In this document: piece by piece, positions 7,453-15,633 of the stretch
Numbering within the stretch: position 1 is the first letter of the stretch
Layout of the letters: each line of letters opens with the position of its first letter
Assembly (NCBI GenBank): GCA_965657215.1
Contig: CBFHNR010000003.1
Coordinates: 62,001 to 126,000 of the forward strand
Direction of reading: 5' to 3'
From: JAHEJA01 sp965657215
Lineage (GTDB): Bacteria > Pseudomonadota > Alphaproteobacteria > Rhodobacterales > Rhodobacteraceae
DNA length: 64,000 bases
The notes under the pieces: generated by a model
Seen by the model: only the letters and a program-made list of their open reading frames with translations
What the model was told of the DNA's origin: nothing
Database searches by the model: none
Made by a program: the position numbers and the translations under genes

Positions 7453-8739
7453 TTAAACAGTTTCGATGCGAAGGGCCACAGACGTGCCAGTGACAACGCC
7501 GGTTCCTTCTATTTCTTGTAGAGCGGCATCAAGCTCTTGGCGTGCCGTTTTGTGGGTCACTATGATGACTTGTGCATAATCCCCTTGCGCGTCATGCTGG
7601 CTCATGCGGTCAATGGAGACGCCGCAATTGCCAAGGGCTGTTGCGACCTTAGCCAAAGAGCCCGGTTTATCCATCAAGCTGAGGCGGATGTAGAAGGGGG
7701 CAGGTGTCTGTGATTGCGCTGCTGTGATACGTTCCAATGTCTCTGCAGGTTGGCCGAATGTGCTGAGGCGGATTCCGCGGGCAATGTCCAAGATGTCAGA
7801 GAGCACAGCACTTGCTGTTGGGCCTTCGCCTGCACCAGCACCGCGCAAGACGATTTGCCCGACGTTATCGCCTTCGAGGACAACCATATTGGTGCCGCCT
7901 TCGAGCTGACCGAGAGGAGAATGTTCAGGGACCAAGCAGGGTGTCATGCGTTGTTCCAATCCGCGACCCGTTTTCTGAGCCACGCCAAGCAATTTAATAC
8001 GATACCCCATTTCGGCGGCAAGGGTGATATCTTCAATGGAAATCTCTCCAATACCTTCCAAGGCAACAGAGTCAAAATCGACCTGTGTTCCAAAGGCGAT
8101 CGAGGACAACAAGGACAGCTTGTGACCTGCATCAATACCGCCCACATCCAAGTTTGGATCGGCCTCAAGGTATCCCAAGGCATCAGCTTCGGCGAACACC
8201 TCATCATAGGCAAGGCCAGAAGACTGCATCCGTGTGAGGATATAGTTACATGTGCCGTTCATAACACCCATGACACGGGTGATTTCATTGCCCGCTAATC
8301 CCTCAGTCAAGGATTTGATGACGGGAATGCCCCCTGCAACCGCCGCTTCAAAACGAATGACATTGCCGTTTGCTTCGGCTGTTGTGGCGAGAGCGTGACC
8401 GTAATGGGCAAGCAAGGCTTTGTTTGCGGTGACAACATCCTTGCCAGCGGCAAGCGCGGCTTGGGTTGCATCCTTGGCTGGACCCTCATGTCCGCCCATG
8501 AGTTCAACAAAGACGTCCACATCATCGCGGGTGGCAAGCGCGACAGGGTCGTCTTCCCATGCATAATCGGAGAGGTTCACGCCGCGGTCCTTGGATTTTG
8601 ATCTCGCGGAGACGGCGGTAATCACGATTGGACGACCTGTGCGGAGCTCCAACAAATTGGCCTTTTGGCGAATGATTTTAACGACGCCAACTCCGACTGT
8701 TCCCAGTCCCGCAATTCCAAGGCGCAAGGGTTCAGTCAT
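7453..8739 (-). CDS. hom: homoserine dehydrogenase
   Basis: A 428-residue NAD(P)-dependent enzyme reducing aspartate semialdehyde to homoserine, the branch point to threonine and methionine. The N-terminal Rossmann motif is GLGTVGVGV (11-19). The catalytic part has GGIPVIKSLTEG and GTCNYILTRM, with the lysine and substrate loop of the family, and a C-terminal ACT domain begins near FYIRLSLMDKPGSLAKV, suggesting feedback control by threonine. The ATG at 8739 is preceded by GGAGGATCC; a start five codons upstream is possible but lacks that site. It is the first gene of hom-glpX-recJ and divergent from a TetR-type gene. Its product also feeds metZ at 47.7 kb. Confidence 0.95.
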   Translation of the reverse strand: MTEPLRLGIAGLGTVGVGVVKIIRQKANLLELRTGRPIVITAVSARSKSKDRGVNLSDYAWEDDPVALATRDDVDVFVELMGGHEGPAKDATQAALAAGKDVVTANKALLAHYGHALATTAEANGNVIRFEAAVAGGIPVIKSLTEGLAGNEITRVMGVMNGTCNYILTRMQSSGLAYDEVFAEADALGYLEADPNLDVGGIDAGHKLSLLSSIAFGTQVDFDSVALEGIGEISIEDITLAAEMGYRIKLLGVAQKTGRGLEQRMTPCLVPEHSPLGQLEGGTNMVVLEGDNVGQIVLRGAGAGEGPTASAVLSDILDIARGIRLSTFGQPAETLERITAAQSQTPAPFYIRLSLMDKPGSLAKVATALGNCGVSIDRMSQHDAQGDYAQVIIVTHKTARQELDAALQEIEGTGVVTGTSVALRIETV

Positions 8740-8896
8740 ATTAGGATCCTCCAAATTAGTCTCATCGCGTGGTTTATTCCAAAGGCGATGTACCGACTAA
8801 AGAGATGCGGTGCAACGGGGGAAGTCAGGAATTGCAGCTTTTTACCCCATTATTCGGGGGCTTTTCTTGGGACTGTGCTTGCGTTATCGGTAACAT

Positions 8897-9484
8897 ATGG
8901 CACGTACATCTGGGTCTTCTTTTGAAACGACGGCATCCAAGGTTTGGACTGAGGCCGCACGACTGTTTGCTCAAAAAGGGTATGCAGCCGTTTCTATGCG
9001 CGAAATCGCCCAAGCGGTTGGGGTTCAGGCCGGCGCGCTCTATACCTATACACCCGACAAACAAAGCCTGTTATTTGCTCTGTTAGAGCGACATATGAGC
9101 GAGCTGTTGGCGCAATGCCCAGAATTTGAGGCGCAGGGGGATGCCACGGATCAGCTTTGTGATTTTGTGGGATTTCACATTGATTTCCACCTAGCGCGCC
9201 GAGATTTGGTGTTTTTATCCTATATGGAATTGCGCAATTTAGAGGAGGGTAACTTCGCCAAAATTGAAGCCCTCCGTCACCGTTACGAAGCGCAATTGCG
9301 GGGTATTTTGGATCGTGGCAAGTCAGGCGGGCAGTTTCATATTCAAAGTGCCAAAGTCACCAGTTTTGCGATCATTGGCATGATGAAAGAGCTATCGACG
9401 TGGTATCGAACCAGCGGTGAACTAAGCGCGACTGAGATCAAGCAGATGTACCTTGGGTTGGTCGCTAAAATGGTAGGGATATAA
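8897..9484 (+). CDS. TetR/AcrR-family transcriptional regulator
   Basis: A 195-residue protein. Residues 12-58 form the TetR helix-turn-helix (ARLFAQKGYAAVSMREIAQAVG followed by AGALYTYTPDKQSLLFALL, quoted in two pieces). The C-terminal ligand-binding part resembles the KstR2/FadR-type TetR subgroup that often controls acyl-CoA metabolism, but no such genes are adjacent. The start ATG at 8897 is 157 bases from the divergent hom gene, leaving room for a shared control region. The downstream acetyltransferase gene begins at the very next base after its stop, so the two are a transcription unit. The effector is unknown. Confidence 0.85.
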   Translation: MARTSGSSFETTASKVWTEAARLFAQKGYAAVSMREIAQAVGVQAGALYTYTPDKQSLLFALLERHMSELLAQCPEFEAQGDATDQLCDFVGFHIDFHLARRDLVFLSYMELRNLEEGNFAKIEALRHRYEAQLRGILDRGKSGGQFHIQSAKVTSFAIIGMMKELSTWYRTSGELSATEIKQMYLGLVAKMVGI

Positions 9485-9936
9485 ATGAAATTGGACACCG
9501 AACGGTTGATCATCACATCTTGGCATGCGGCCAGTGATGATGACCTTGCCGCGCTTTTCGAACCAGAGGTCGTGGCGGCTTTGCCTCCGAATTATACAGG
9601 CGTCACGGCGCCACGGGCCTTTTTACAGGACCGAGAAGAGGAGGCGACACTTTATGGTATCTGGCATCTTCAGCGCTGTATCGGGCTAGTTTTTGTCTTT
9701 GAAGACGGCACAGAGGGGCGGATTGGGTATCTTTTGAGGAAATCCGCTTGGGGCAGGGGTTCGGCAAAGAGGTGGTTGCGGCTCTTGTGGCTCACCTCAA
9801 AGAGGGGCCCATGACAACCCTCTATGCAGGGGTTGAAACCGACAATATCGGATCGATTAAAGTCTTGGAATATTCTGGGTTCAAAGAAATCCCAAGCGAT
9901 CAAGAGGGTCTAAAAAACTATCGCCTGACATTGTGA
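9485..9936 (+). pseudogene. GNAT acetyltransferase gene with a frameshift
   Basis: The first frame (9485-9814) reads MKLDTERLIITSWHA, a RimJ/RimL-type start, through RIGYLLRKSAWG. It then loses resemblance and ends early. The homologous continuation is in another frame (to 9936): GQGFGKEVVAALVAHL, then AGVETDNIGSIKVLEYSGF, the classic acetyl-CoA loop and C-terminal strands. The two join at the G-rich run near 9748-9757 (TGGGGCAGGGG), where one extra G would restore TGG-GGN-CAG, so a single base has been lost, in the genome or in the sequence. Corrected, it would be about 150 residues, a normal size. It starts directly after the TetR stop. The substrate is unknown. Confidence 0.8.
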
Positions 9937-9940
9937 TACA

Positions 9941-9962
9941 AGGGCGGGACTTACCCCGCCCT
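9941..9962. terminator. bidirectional hairpin between GNAT gene and pirin gene
   Basis: AGGGCGGG pairs with CCCGCCCT around a 6-base loop, between two convergent genes. No clear T-run follows on either strand, so termination is inferred from position and stem strength. Confidence 0.5.
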
Positions 9963-9968
9963 CATCGA

Positions 9969-10880
9969 TTAATGCGCTGGTTTGATGAAGGTACCGTTTT
10001 GCAAATCCTTCATCGCTTGGCGTAGCTCGGCTTGTGTGTTCATAACAATTGGGCCGTGCCATGCGACGGGCTCTTGGATCGGCGCGCCAGAAATGAGCAA
10101 GAAGCGAATGCCTTCCTCGCCTGCTTGAACAGTGACTTCTTCGCCTGTGCCAAACTTAATCAAAGTGCGGTTTCCCGACATGTCGCGGATGTTATATTCC
10201 TCACCGCCGACCTCTTTTTCCAAGAGAACACCAGTCGGATCAGAGGCATCTGCGAAAGCACCAGCCCCCTCAAACACATAAGCGAAAGCACGGCGGTAGG
10301 TGTCGATTTTGAACGTCTTTTTCACACCTGCAGGGACAAAGATATCAAGGTACTGGGGATCGGCTGCGATGCCATCCACTGGACCGCTTTTGCCCCAAAA
10401 ATTTCCAACAATCACTTTGACCTTGGTGCCGTCATCATCTTCGATCAAGGGGATTTCCTTGCTTTCGACGTCTTGGTAACGTGGTGCTGTCATTTTCAAA
10501 TCGGACGGCAAATTCGCCCAAAGCTGAAAGCCATGCATTTGACCGTTTATGTTTCCCTTTGGCATTTCTTGGTGCAAAATACCTGAACCAGCCGTCATCC
10601 ATTGAACGTCTCCTGCGCCCAAGGTCCCTGTGTTGCCAAGGCTGTCGCCGTGATCCACGGTTCCAGACAACACATAGGTGATTGTTTCTATACCGCGATG
10701 GGGGTGCCAGGGAAATCCGCGCATGAAATCCGCGGGATTTTCGTTGCGAAAATCGTCAAAGAGTAGAAAGGGATCAAGCTCACTTGGATCTTGAAATCCG
10801 AATGCACGATGGAGGTGAACGCCTGCGCCTTCCATAGTTGGTTTGGCGTTGCGTTTCTCTAATATAGGCCGAATGGACAT
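9969..10880 (-). CDS. pirin-family cupin protein
   Basis: A 303-residue two-cupin protein. The pirin metal-binding pattern is visible: HPHRGIETITYVLSG (first two His), then DVQWMTAGSGILHQEMP with the third His and Glu. The C-terminal pirin_C region includes RFLLISGAPIQEPVAWHGP. Bacterial pirins such as YhhW have quercetin dioxygenase activity in vitro, but cellular roles vary, so no reaction is assigned. The ATG at 10880 has GGAG seven bases upstream; the frame is open for 18 more codons without a comparable site. It is a single-gene unit, convergent with the broken GNAT gene. Confidence 0.9.
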   Translation of the reverse strand: MSIRPILEKRNAKPTMEGAGVHLHRAFGFQDPSELDPFLLFDDFRNENPADFMRGFPWHPHRGIETITYVLSGTVDHGDSLGNTGTLGAGDVQWMTAGSGILHQEMPKGNINGQMHGFQLWANLPSDLKMTAPRYQDVESKEIPLIEDDDGTKVKVIVGNFWGKSGPVDGIAADPQYLDIFVPAGVKKTFKIDTYRRAFAYVFEGAGAFADASDPTGVLLEKEVGGEEYNIRDMSGNRTLIKFGTGEEVTVQAGEEGIRFLLISGAPIQEPVAWHGPIVMNTQAELRQAMKDLQNGTFIKPAH

Positions 10881-11057
10881 AGTGGTTTCTCCTTTGTCTG
10901 TTTCAGAGATAGAGCGCCGCATTGTGTGCAACAAGGGTAACTTCTGTTTGTCTGTGATCAGGGTCCATGCATTTTTGCACAGGTCATAAAATGTCGGTTT
11001 TAGCAGGTTTAGAAATCCTCAATTTGTCAGTCTGAGAAAAACCACAGGGAGAATCAA

Positions 11058-11999
11058 ATGAAGGTTGGATTTATTGGACTGGGAAATGTCGGCGGCAAAC
11101 TTTCCGGGAGCTTGTTGCGCAATGGGGTGGACCTCTATGTGCATGACTTGAATGCCGAGTTCGTCGCGAAATTTGTAGAGAAGGGCGCGAAGGATGGTCA
11201 AAATCCGGCGCAACTGATGGAGACTTGTGATGTCGTAATTACATGTTTGCCAAGCCCCGCTGCCTCTGATGCCGTGTTGCAAGAGATGTTGCCGAATGTG
11301 CGCGCTGGCAAAGTGTGGCTAGAGATGTCCACGACGGATGAAGCCGAGGTTAAACGGCTTGGCTCAATAGTAGTTGCCGCAGGTGGGCGTGCCGTGGATT
11401 GCCCCGTGTCAGGCGGCTGCCACCGCGCGGATACAGGGAATATCAGCATTTTTGCAGGATGTGATCGCGAGACATTCGAAACAGTGCTTCCTTTGTTGAC
11501 GACGATGGGACGTCGGGTTTTGCACACAGGACCAATTGGATCCGCGAGCATTTTGAAAGTCATAACAAATTATTTGGCGACGGCGAACCTTGTCTCTTGC
11601 ACAGAGGCGTTGACAGTTGCAGCAGGGGCCGGCATGGATTTGGGAGTTGCCTATGAGGCGATCAAGATTTCGTCGGGGACATCATTCGTGCATGAAACAG
11701 AAAGCCAAGTGATCCTAAACGGAAGCCGCGACATTTCCTTTACAATGGATTTGGTGGCCAAAGACATCGGGCTATTCCAGCAAGTTGCGGACCGGGCAAA
11801 TGTTCCGTTGGAATTGAATCCACTGTTGATTTCCATCTTCCAAGACGGCATCGACCGCTATGGCGCGCGCGAGCAATCGGACAATATTATTCGCCGACTC
11901 GAAGATGCCACTGGTTTGGATATCACAGCGCCCGGTTTTCCAGCGGAAATGGTCGATGATGAACCCGAAGAGCCGGGTTATGAAATTCGCGTAGGTTAA
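11058..11999 (+). CDS. NAD(P)-dependent beta-hydroxyacid dehydrogenase (HIBADH family)
   Basis: A 313-residue protein with the N-terminal dinucleotide motif GFIGLGNVGG (4-13), the substrate-binding DCPVSGGCHRADTG (family consensus D-A-P-V-S-G-G), and the catalytic-lysine helix near GSASILKVITNYL. The family oxidises or reduces 3-hydroxy acids (3-hydroxyisobutyrate, tartronate semialdehyde, 6-phosphogluconate relatives). Cys replacing Ala in the usual APVSGG and Ile-Leu-Lys in place of Gly-x-x-x-K make the substrate uncertain. The C-terminal tail (DDEPEEPGYEIRVG) is longer than usual. It is a lone gene followed by two hairpins. Confidence 0.85.
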   Translation: MKVGFIGLGNVGGKLSGSLLRNGVDLYVHDLNAEFVAKFVEKGAKDGQNPAQLMETCDVVITCLPSPAASDAVLQEMLPNVRAGKVWLEMSTTDEAEVKRLGSIVVAAGGRAVDCPVSGGCHRADTGNISIFAGCDRETFETVLPLLTTMGRRVLHTGPIGSASILKVITNYLATANLVSCTEALTVAAGAGMDLGVAYEAIKISSGTSFVHETESQVILNGSRDISFTMDLVAKDIGLFQQVADRANVPLELNPLLISIFQDGIDRYGAREQSDNIIRRLEDATGLDITAPGFPAEMVDDEPEEPGYEIRVG

Positions 12000-12011
12000 A
12001 TTCGCAAACAT

Positions 12012-12052
12012 TTTTCTGGGTCAAAGCAATTTTATATCTTTGGTCCAGAAAA
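12012..12052 (+). terminator. long imperfect hairpin after the dehydrogenase gene
   Basis: TTTTCTGGGTCAAAG (12012-12026) pairs with CTTTGGTCCAGAAAA (12038-12052) in 13 of 15 positions around an AT-rich loop, beginning 13 bases after the stop codon. It could end transcription or protect the 3' end of the mRNA. Confidence 0.5.
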
Positions 12053-12084
12053 TTTATAACTTTTTGATAGTTTTGTAACTATTT

Positions 12085-12117
12085 AGCATAGAATGTACTT
12101 TCTATGCTTAATTTTTT
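12085..12117 (+). terminator. rho-independent terminator-like hairpin
   Basis: AGCATAGAA (12085-12093) pairs perfectly with TTCTATGCT (12100-12108), and TAATTTTTT follows. It lies between the dehydrogenase and glutamate dehydrogenase genes, 80 bases before the latter's start, so it could also sit in the gdh leader. Confidence 0.6.
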
Positions 12118-12196
12118 GGCAGATACCTAAGCTATCTGCGGCATTTTGTCGTTAGCCTGTTTGATCACTTAATGAGACAACCATCGGAGGTTCTCA

Positions 12197-13627
12197 ATGT
12201 CACCGAGAAATGAACCAAGTTTCCGCGAGAGCGTGGATATGATGTTTAATCGCGCAGTTCGGTTAATCGATTTACCACCTGGGCTTGAGGAAAAAATCCG
12301 CGTGTGTAATGCGACTTACACTGTGCGTTTTGGTGTTCGTCTGCGCGGAGAAATTCAAACGTTTACGGGATATCGCTCTGTTCACTCAGAACATATGGAG
12401 CCCGTAAAAGGCGGTATTCGCTATGCAGACACCGTCAATCAGGACGAAGTTGAGGCGCTCGCGGCACTTATGACCTATAAATGTGCCTTGGTCGAAGCGC
12501 CATTTGGCGGATCAAAAGGCGGACTTTGCATTGATCCTCGCAAATACGACGAACATGAGCTTGAACTTATTACTCGTCGCTTTGCTTATGAATTGATCAA
12601 GCGCGATTTGATCAACCCAAGCCAAAACGTTCCCGCGCCAGATATGGGCACAGGTGAGCGTGAAATGGCATGGATTGCCGATCAATATGCGCGCATGAAC
12701 ACAACGGATATCAACTCTAAGGCCTGTGTGACAGGTAAGCCATTGAACGCAGGAGGTATTGCAGGCCGTGTCGAAGCGACAGGGCGTGGTGTTCAATATG
12801 CGTTACAAGAATATTTCCGCGATGCAAAAGATATCAAAGCGGCCAATATGGCTGGAACATTGGATGGCAAACGCATCGTTGTGCAAGGTTTGGGGAATGT
12901 TGGCTATCACGCTGCAAAATTCCTAAGCGAAGAAGACGGCTCAGTCATTACAGCGATCATCGAACGCGATGGTGCTTTGATAAATGACAGTGGATTAAAT
13001 GTAGACGCGGTTCGTGAATGGATTGGCGCCAATGGGGGTGTAAAAGGCTTCCCTGATGCGACTTATGTTGAAAACGGTGCCTCAGTATTGGAAAAAGAAT
13101 GTGACATTCTCATTCCTGCGGCCATGGAAGGTGTCATCAACCTTGAAAACGCAGCGCGCATTCAAACCAAATTGATCATTGAGGCCGCGAATGGTCCTGT
13201 GACAGCGGGCGCGGATGAAATCCTGAACGAAAAAGGTGTGGTGATTATCCCTGATATGTATGCCAACGCAGGCGGTGTGACCGTGTCCTATTTCGAGTGG
13301 GTGAAAAACCTTAGCCACATCCGCTTTGGTCGTATGCAACGTCGCCAAGAAGAGGCGCGTAATGAATTGGTCGTGCGCGAATTAGAAAGCCTTTCCGATG
13401 CTTTGGGCGATGCATGGACGCCGTCCCATGGGTTCAAGCAAAAGTTCCTAAAAGGGGCGGGCGAATTGGAATTGGTGCGCTCTGGTCTAGATGACACAAT
13501 GCGCGCGTCCTTCCAATCTATGCGCGAAGTTTGGCATGAGCGTTCCGATGTGAATGACCTTCGCACCGCAGCCTATTTGGTGTCGATCAACAAGGTTGCA
13601 GCAGCTTACAAAGCCAAAGGCCTCTGA
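12197..13627 (+). CDS. glutamate dehydrogenase (Glu/Leu/Phe/Val family)
   Basis: A 476-residue protein. The catalytic and substrate-binding segments are PVKGGIRY (69-76), TYKCALVEAPFGGSKGG (93-109) and PAPDMGTGEREMAW, followed by a Rossmann domain with VVQGLGNVGYHAAK. This pattern is the glutamate dehydrogenase type, interconverting glutamate with 2-oxoglutarate and ammonium. Coenzyme preference is not readable with confidence. The start ATG at 12197 follows a GGAGG-like site (TCGGAGGTTC). It is a single-gene unit closed by a strong terminator. It may help dispose of amino groups from amine and amino acid catabolism, such as that of the sarcosine oxidase products downstream. Confidence 0.92.
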   Translation: MSPRNEPSFRESVDMMFNRAVRLIDLPPGLEEKIRVCNATYTVRFGVRLRGEIQTFTGYRSVHSEHMEPVKGGIRYADTVNQDEVEALAALMTYKCALVEAPFGGSKGGLCIDPRKYDEHELELITRRFAYELIKRDLINPSQNVPAPDMGTGEREMAWIADQYARMNTTDINSKACVTGKPLNAGGIAGRVEATGRGVQYALQEYFRDAKDIKAANMAGTLDGKRIVVQGLGNVGYHAAKFLSEEDGSVITAIIERDGALINDSGLNVDAVREWIGANGGVKGFPDATYVENGASVLEKECDILIPAAMEGVINLENAARIQTKLIIEAANGPVTAGADEILNEKGVVIIPDMYANAGGVTVSYFEWVKNLSHIRFGRMQRRQEEARNELVVRELESLSDALGDAWTPSHGFKQKFLKGAGELELVRSGLDDTMRASFQSMREVWHERSDVNDLRTAAYLVSINKVAAAYKAKGL

Positions 13628-13646
13628 GCTATTTCAAATTTTTACG

Positions 13647-13676
13647 AAAGCGCCCGTTTTTTGCGGGCGCTTTTAT
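13647..13676 (+). terminator. rho-independent terminator of glutamate dehydrogenase
   Basis: AAAGCGCCCG, a T-rich loop, CGGGCGCTTTT and further Ts begin 20 bases after the gdh stop. Confidence 0.9.
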
Positions 13677-13762
13677 TTTGGCCCTGTTCTAGTCCAAGTC
13701 TCGCCATATTTCGACTTTACACCAAAGCAATCAGCAAACGATTCCTGAGGTGAAATCCCACT

Positions 13763-14206
13763 ATGCGCTCTCCATATTCCAAATTCCCTTGGCTTAGAAA
13801 ATTTGCGCGCGATGAAACTGGCAGCTATTCTGTCGAATTTGTCATCTGGTTTCCGCTTTTTGTGTTTCTGTTTGTCATCATGTTCGGCTTTTCCGTTGGG
13901 ATGATTAGACAAACTATGATCCTGAATGAAATGAATCGCGTGGCACGTGCTTATGCATTGGGCGCTATCGCGACGACAAATGAAGCAAAAGTTCAGATCG
14001 ACGATTTTATCACAAGCCGTGCGCGATTGGATTATTCGTCTGAAAACTCAACTGTCATCTTGATTGACCAAAATGACATTGTGCAGGTGAACGTGGCGAT
14101 TCCAATGCTGGCGCTACTTCCGGTTTTAGGGTTTGCGGATCGATTTGAAGCCATTCGGCAATCAAACATCAGCATGTCCGCCTATTACCATGTGGAAAAT
14201 CACTAA
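13763..14206 (+). CDS. TadE-like pseudopilin/membrane-anchored protein
   Basis: A 147-residue protein with a short basic N terminus, then RDETGSYSVEFVIWFPLFVF, the TadE-type pattern of an acidic/Gly stretch followed directly by one long hydrophobic helix (about residues 21-45), and an extracytoplasmic domain. TadE-like proteins belong to Flp/Tad adhesive pili and are processed like prepilins. Here no tad ATPase, secretin or flp pilin gene is nearby; only the TadG-like gene that follows after a single base. The role is therefore inferred: an accessory, possibly trans-acting, Tad component or a stand-alone surface protein. Confidence 0.75.
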   Translation: MRSPYSKFPWLRKFARDETGSYSVEFVIWFPLFVFLFVIMFGFSVGMIRQTMILNEMNRVARAYALGAIATTNEAKVQIDDFITSRARLDYSSENSTVILIDQNDIVQVNVAIPMLALLPVLGFADRFEAIRQSNISMSAYYHVENH

Positions 14207-14207
14207 C

Positions 14208-15533
14208 ATGGGTCGCCTTTTGAAATTTACAAAAGCGTTCTTAGCGGATCGTGAGGATGGAGGCTTTTCTATTGCCGCCTTGGTCATGTTGCCAGTCTTC
14301 TTTTTGTTTATGGCTGCACCGATCAATGTGCTCAATGTGATGACTCACAAAGAACGGTATCAAGGATTTGTTGACACGCTTGCCTATACAGCTTTGCATG
14401 AGGCCTTCGATCAAGACAACTCTATTGCCGACGTGAAACAAAAGGTCTTGGACACCACAAGCAGTTTTGAAAATTCTGCTGATATGCTTGCTGCTATTAC
14501 ACCCCAAGACATCATCTTCGGTGTTTGGGATGAAGAAACGCGGTCTTTCACACCCCAAAATAATAGTCGTAAAGCTGTGCGTATTGAGCTTGATTTTGCG
14601 AAGGTCAACAGCAACCCAATTAGCGACTTGTTCTATAGTTTCGTTGATAATCCTCAACGCGATTTGAAAGTGGTGAGCTATGCCACAACCTATCGCCCGA
14701 ATTGTTTTCGCAACGGTTTGATCGCTCTCAAAAGCTTGATCTTGAAAAATGATACCAATGTCGGCGAAGGGGTTTGTTTGCACGGCTTAAGCCAAGTTAT
14801 CGTTTACAGCGGTGGTAGTTTTGCCGAAAATTCCGAGGTTGCTGTTTTAACCGAAGATCACCTTCACGGGAGCTATGCGAGCAACCCTGGACTTGAGGAA
14901 GCTGTGGAAACAGGACGCAAACATATCGCATTACTATCACAAATCGGCAATGTTTATAACGATTTGAATAGCCAAACCAAAACAGAGTTCACGCCGTCCT
15001 ATATCACAACTGAAAAGGTATTGAAGCTTGGTCCTCGTGTTGTTAAGCCGGAGCGCTTCACAGCAGGGCGCATACATTATCGGCGTTGCAAAAACGGGCG
15101 TCGGATGAAATTTGAACGCGGAAAGTATGAAAATTTTGTACTTATCTCACCCAATTGCGCCTTTACCTTTGCGGGGGGTGTGACCCTAACCAATGTGATG
15201 ATTGTGACACAAAACAATTGGGCGCAAAGCTTCTTTAGCTTTAACCGGCTTGCACTCGGAAAACAAAATGATTGTGCCGATGGCAATGGGGCGGTTTTGA
15301 TGTCAAAGGGGGGCGCTTATCTGTCCGCGGGGCTCTTTGCCGTGGGCTCACAGATTATCTCAAATACCAAGATTTTTGTCGAAAGCGGCGGGTCCAAACG
15401 CAATGTGATCAAAGGGTCGAGTTTGCTGTCCAAGGGGGATATTGTCCTTGGCGCCAAAAACGACATAACGTCTTGTAAAAACGATGGCACCAACGAAATC
15501 TTGGAAGTCGACTATTTCAAGCTGGCCCATTAA
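14208..15533 (+). CDS. TadG-like membrane-anchored protein
   Basis: From the ATG at 14208 (one base after the TadE-like stop) it is 441 residues: a basic N terminus, DREDGGFSIAALVMLPVFF (start of one transmembrane helix), then a large extracytoplasmic region. The N-terminal half is TadE/TadG-like. The C-terminal half (NCAFTFAGGVTLTNVMIV, AGLFAVGSQIISNTKIFVES) has the short repeated turns of a beta-helical stack, and paired cysteines are present. The frame is open 25 codons further upstream inside the TadE-like gene, but that would leave the usual anchor internal. It is co-transcribed with the TadE-like gene. The exact function is unknown. Confidence 0.7.
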   Translation: MGRLLKFTKAFLADREDGGFSIAALVMLPVFFLFMAAPINVLNVMTHKERYQGFVDTLAYTALHEAFDQDNSIADVKQKVLDTTSSFENSADMLAAITPQDIIFGVWDEETRSFTPQNNSRKAVRIELDFAKVNSNPISDLFYSFVDNPQRDLKVVSYATTYRPNCFRNGLIALKSLILKNDTNVGEGVCLHGLSQVIVYSGGSFAENSEVAVLTEDHLHGSYASNPGLEEAVETGRKHIALLSQIGNVYNDLNSQTKTEFTPSYITTEKVLKLGPRVVKPERFTAGRIHYRRCKNGRRMKFERGKYENFVLISPNCAFTFAGGVTLTNVMIVTQNNWAQSFFSFNRLALGKQNDCADGNGAVLMSKGGAYLSAGLFAVGSQIISNTKIFVESGGSKRNVIKGSSLLSKGDIVLGAKNDITSCKNDGTNEILEVDYFKLAH

Positions 15534-15633
15534 TTAGATGATTTTGTAAAAAACGTCATCAAGAGTCGCAATGCGACCTTGCTAAACCAGCCAAGACTTG
15601 CTTCATTCTCCCGAGCTTTTAAGGGAGATTGAC

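Noticed and set aside
7714..8298. 194-codon plus-strand frame over hom
   Set aside because: Lies entirely antisense to homoserine dehydrogenase and has no recognisable motif.
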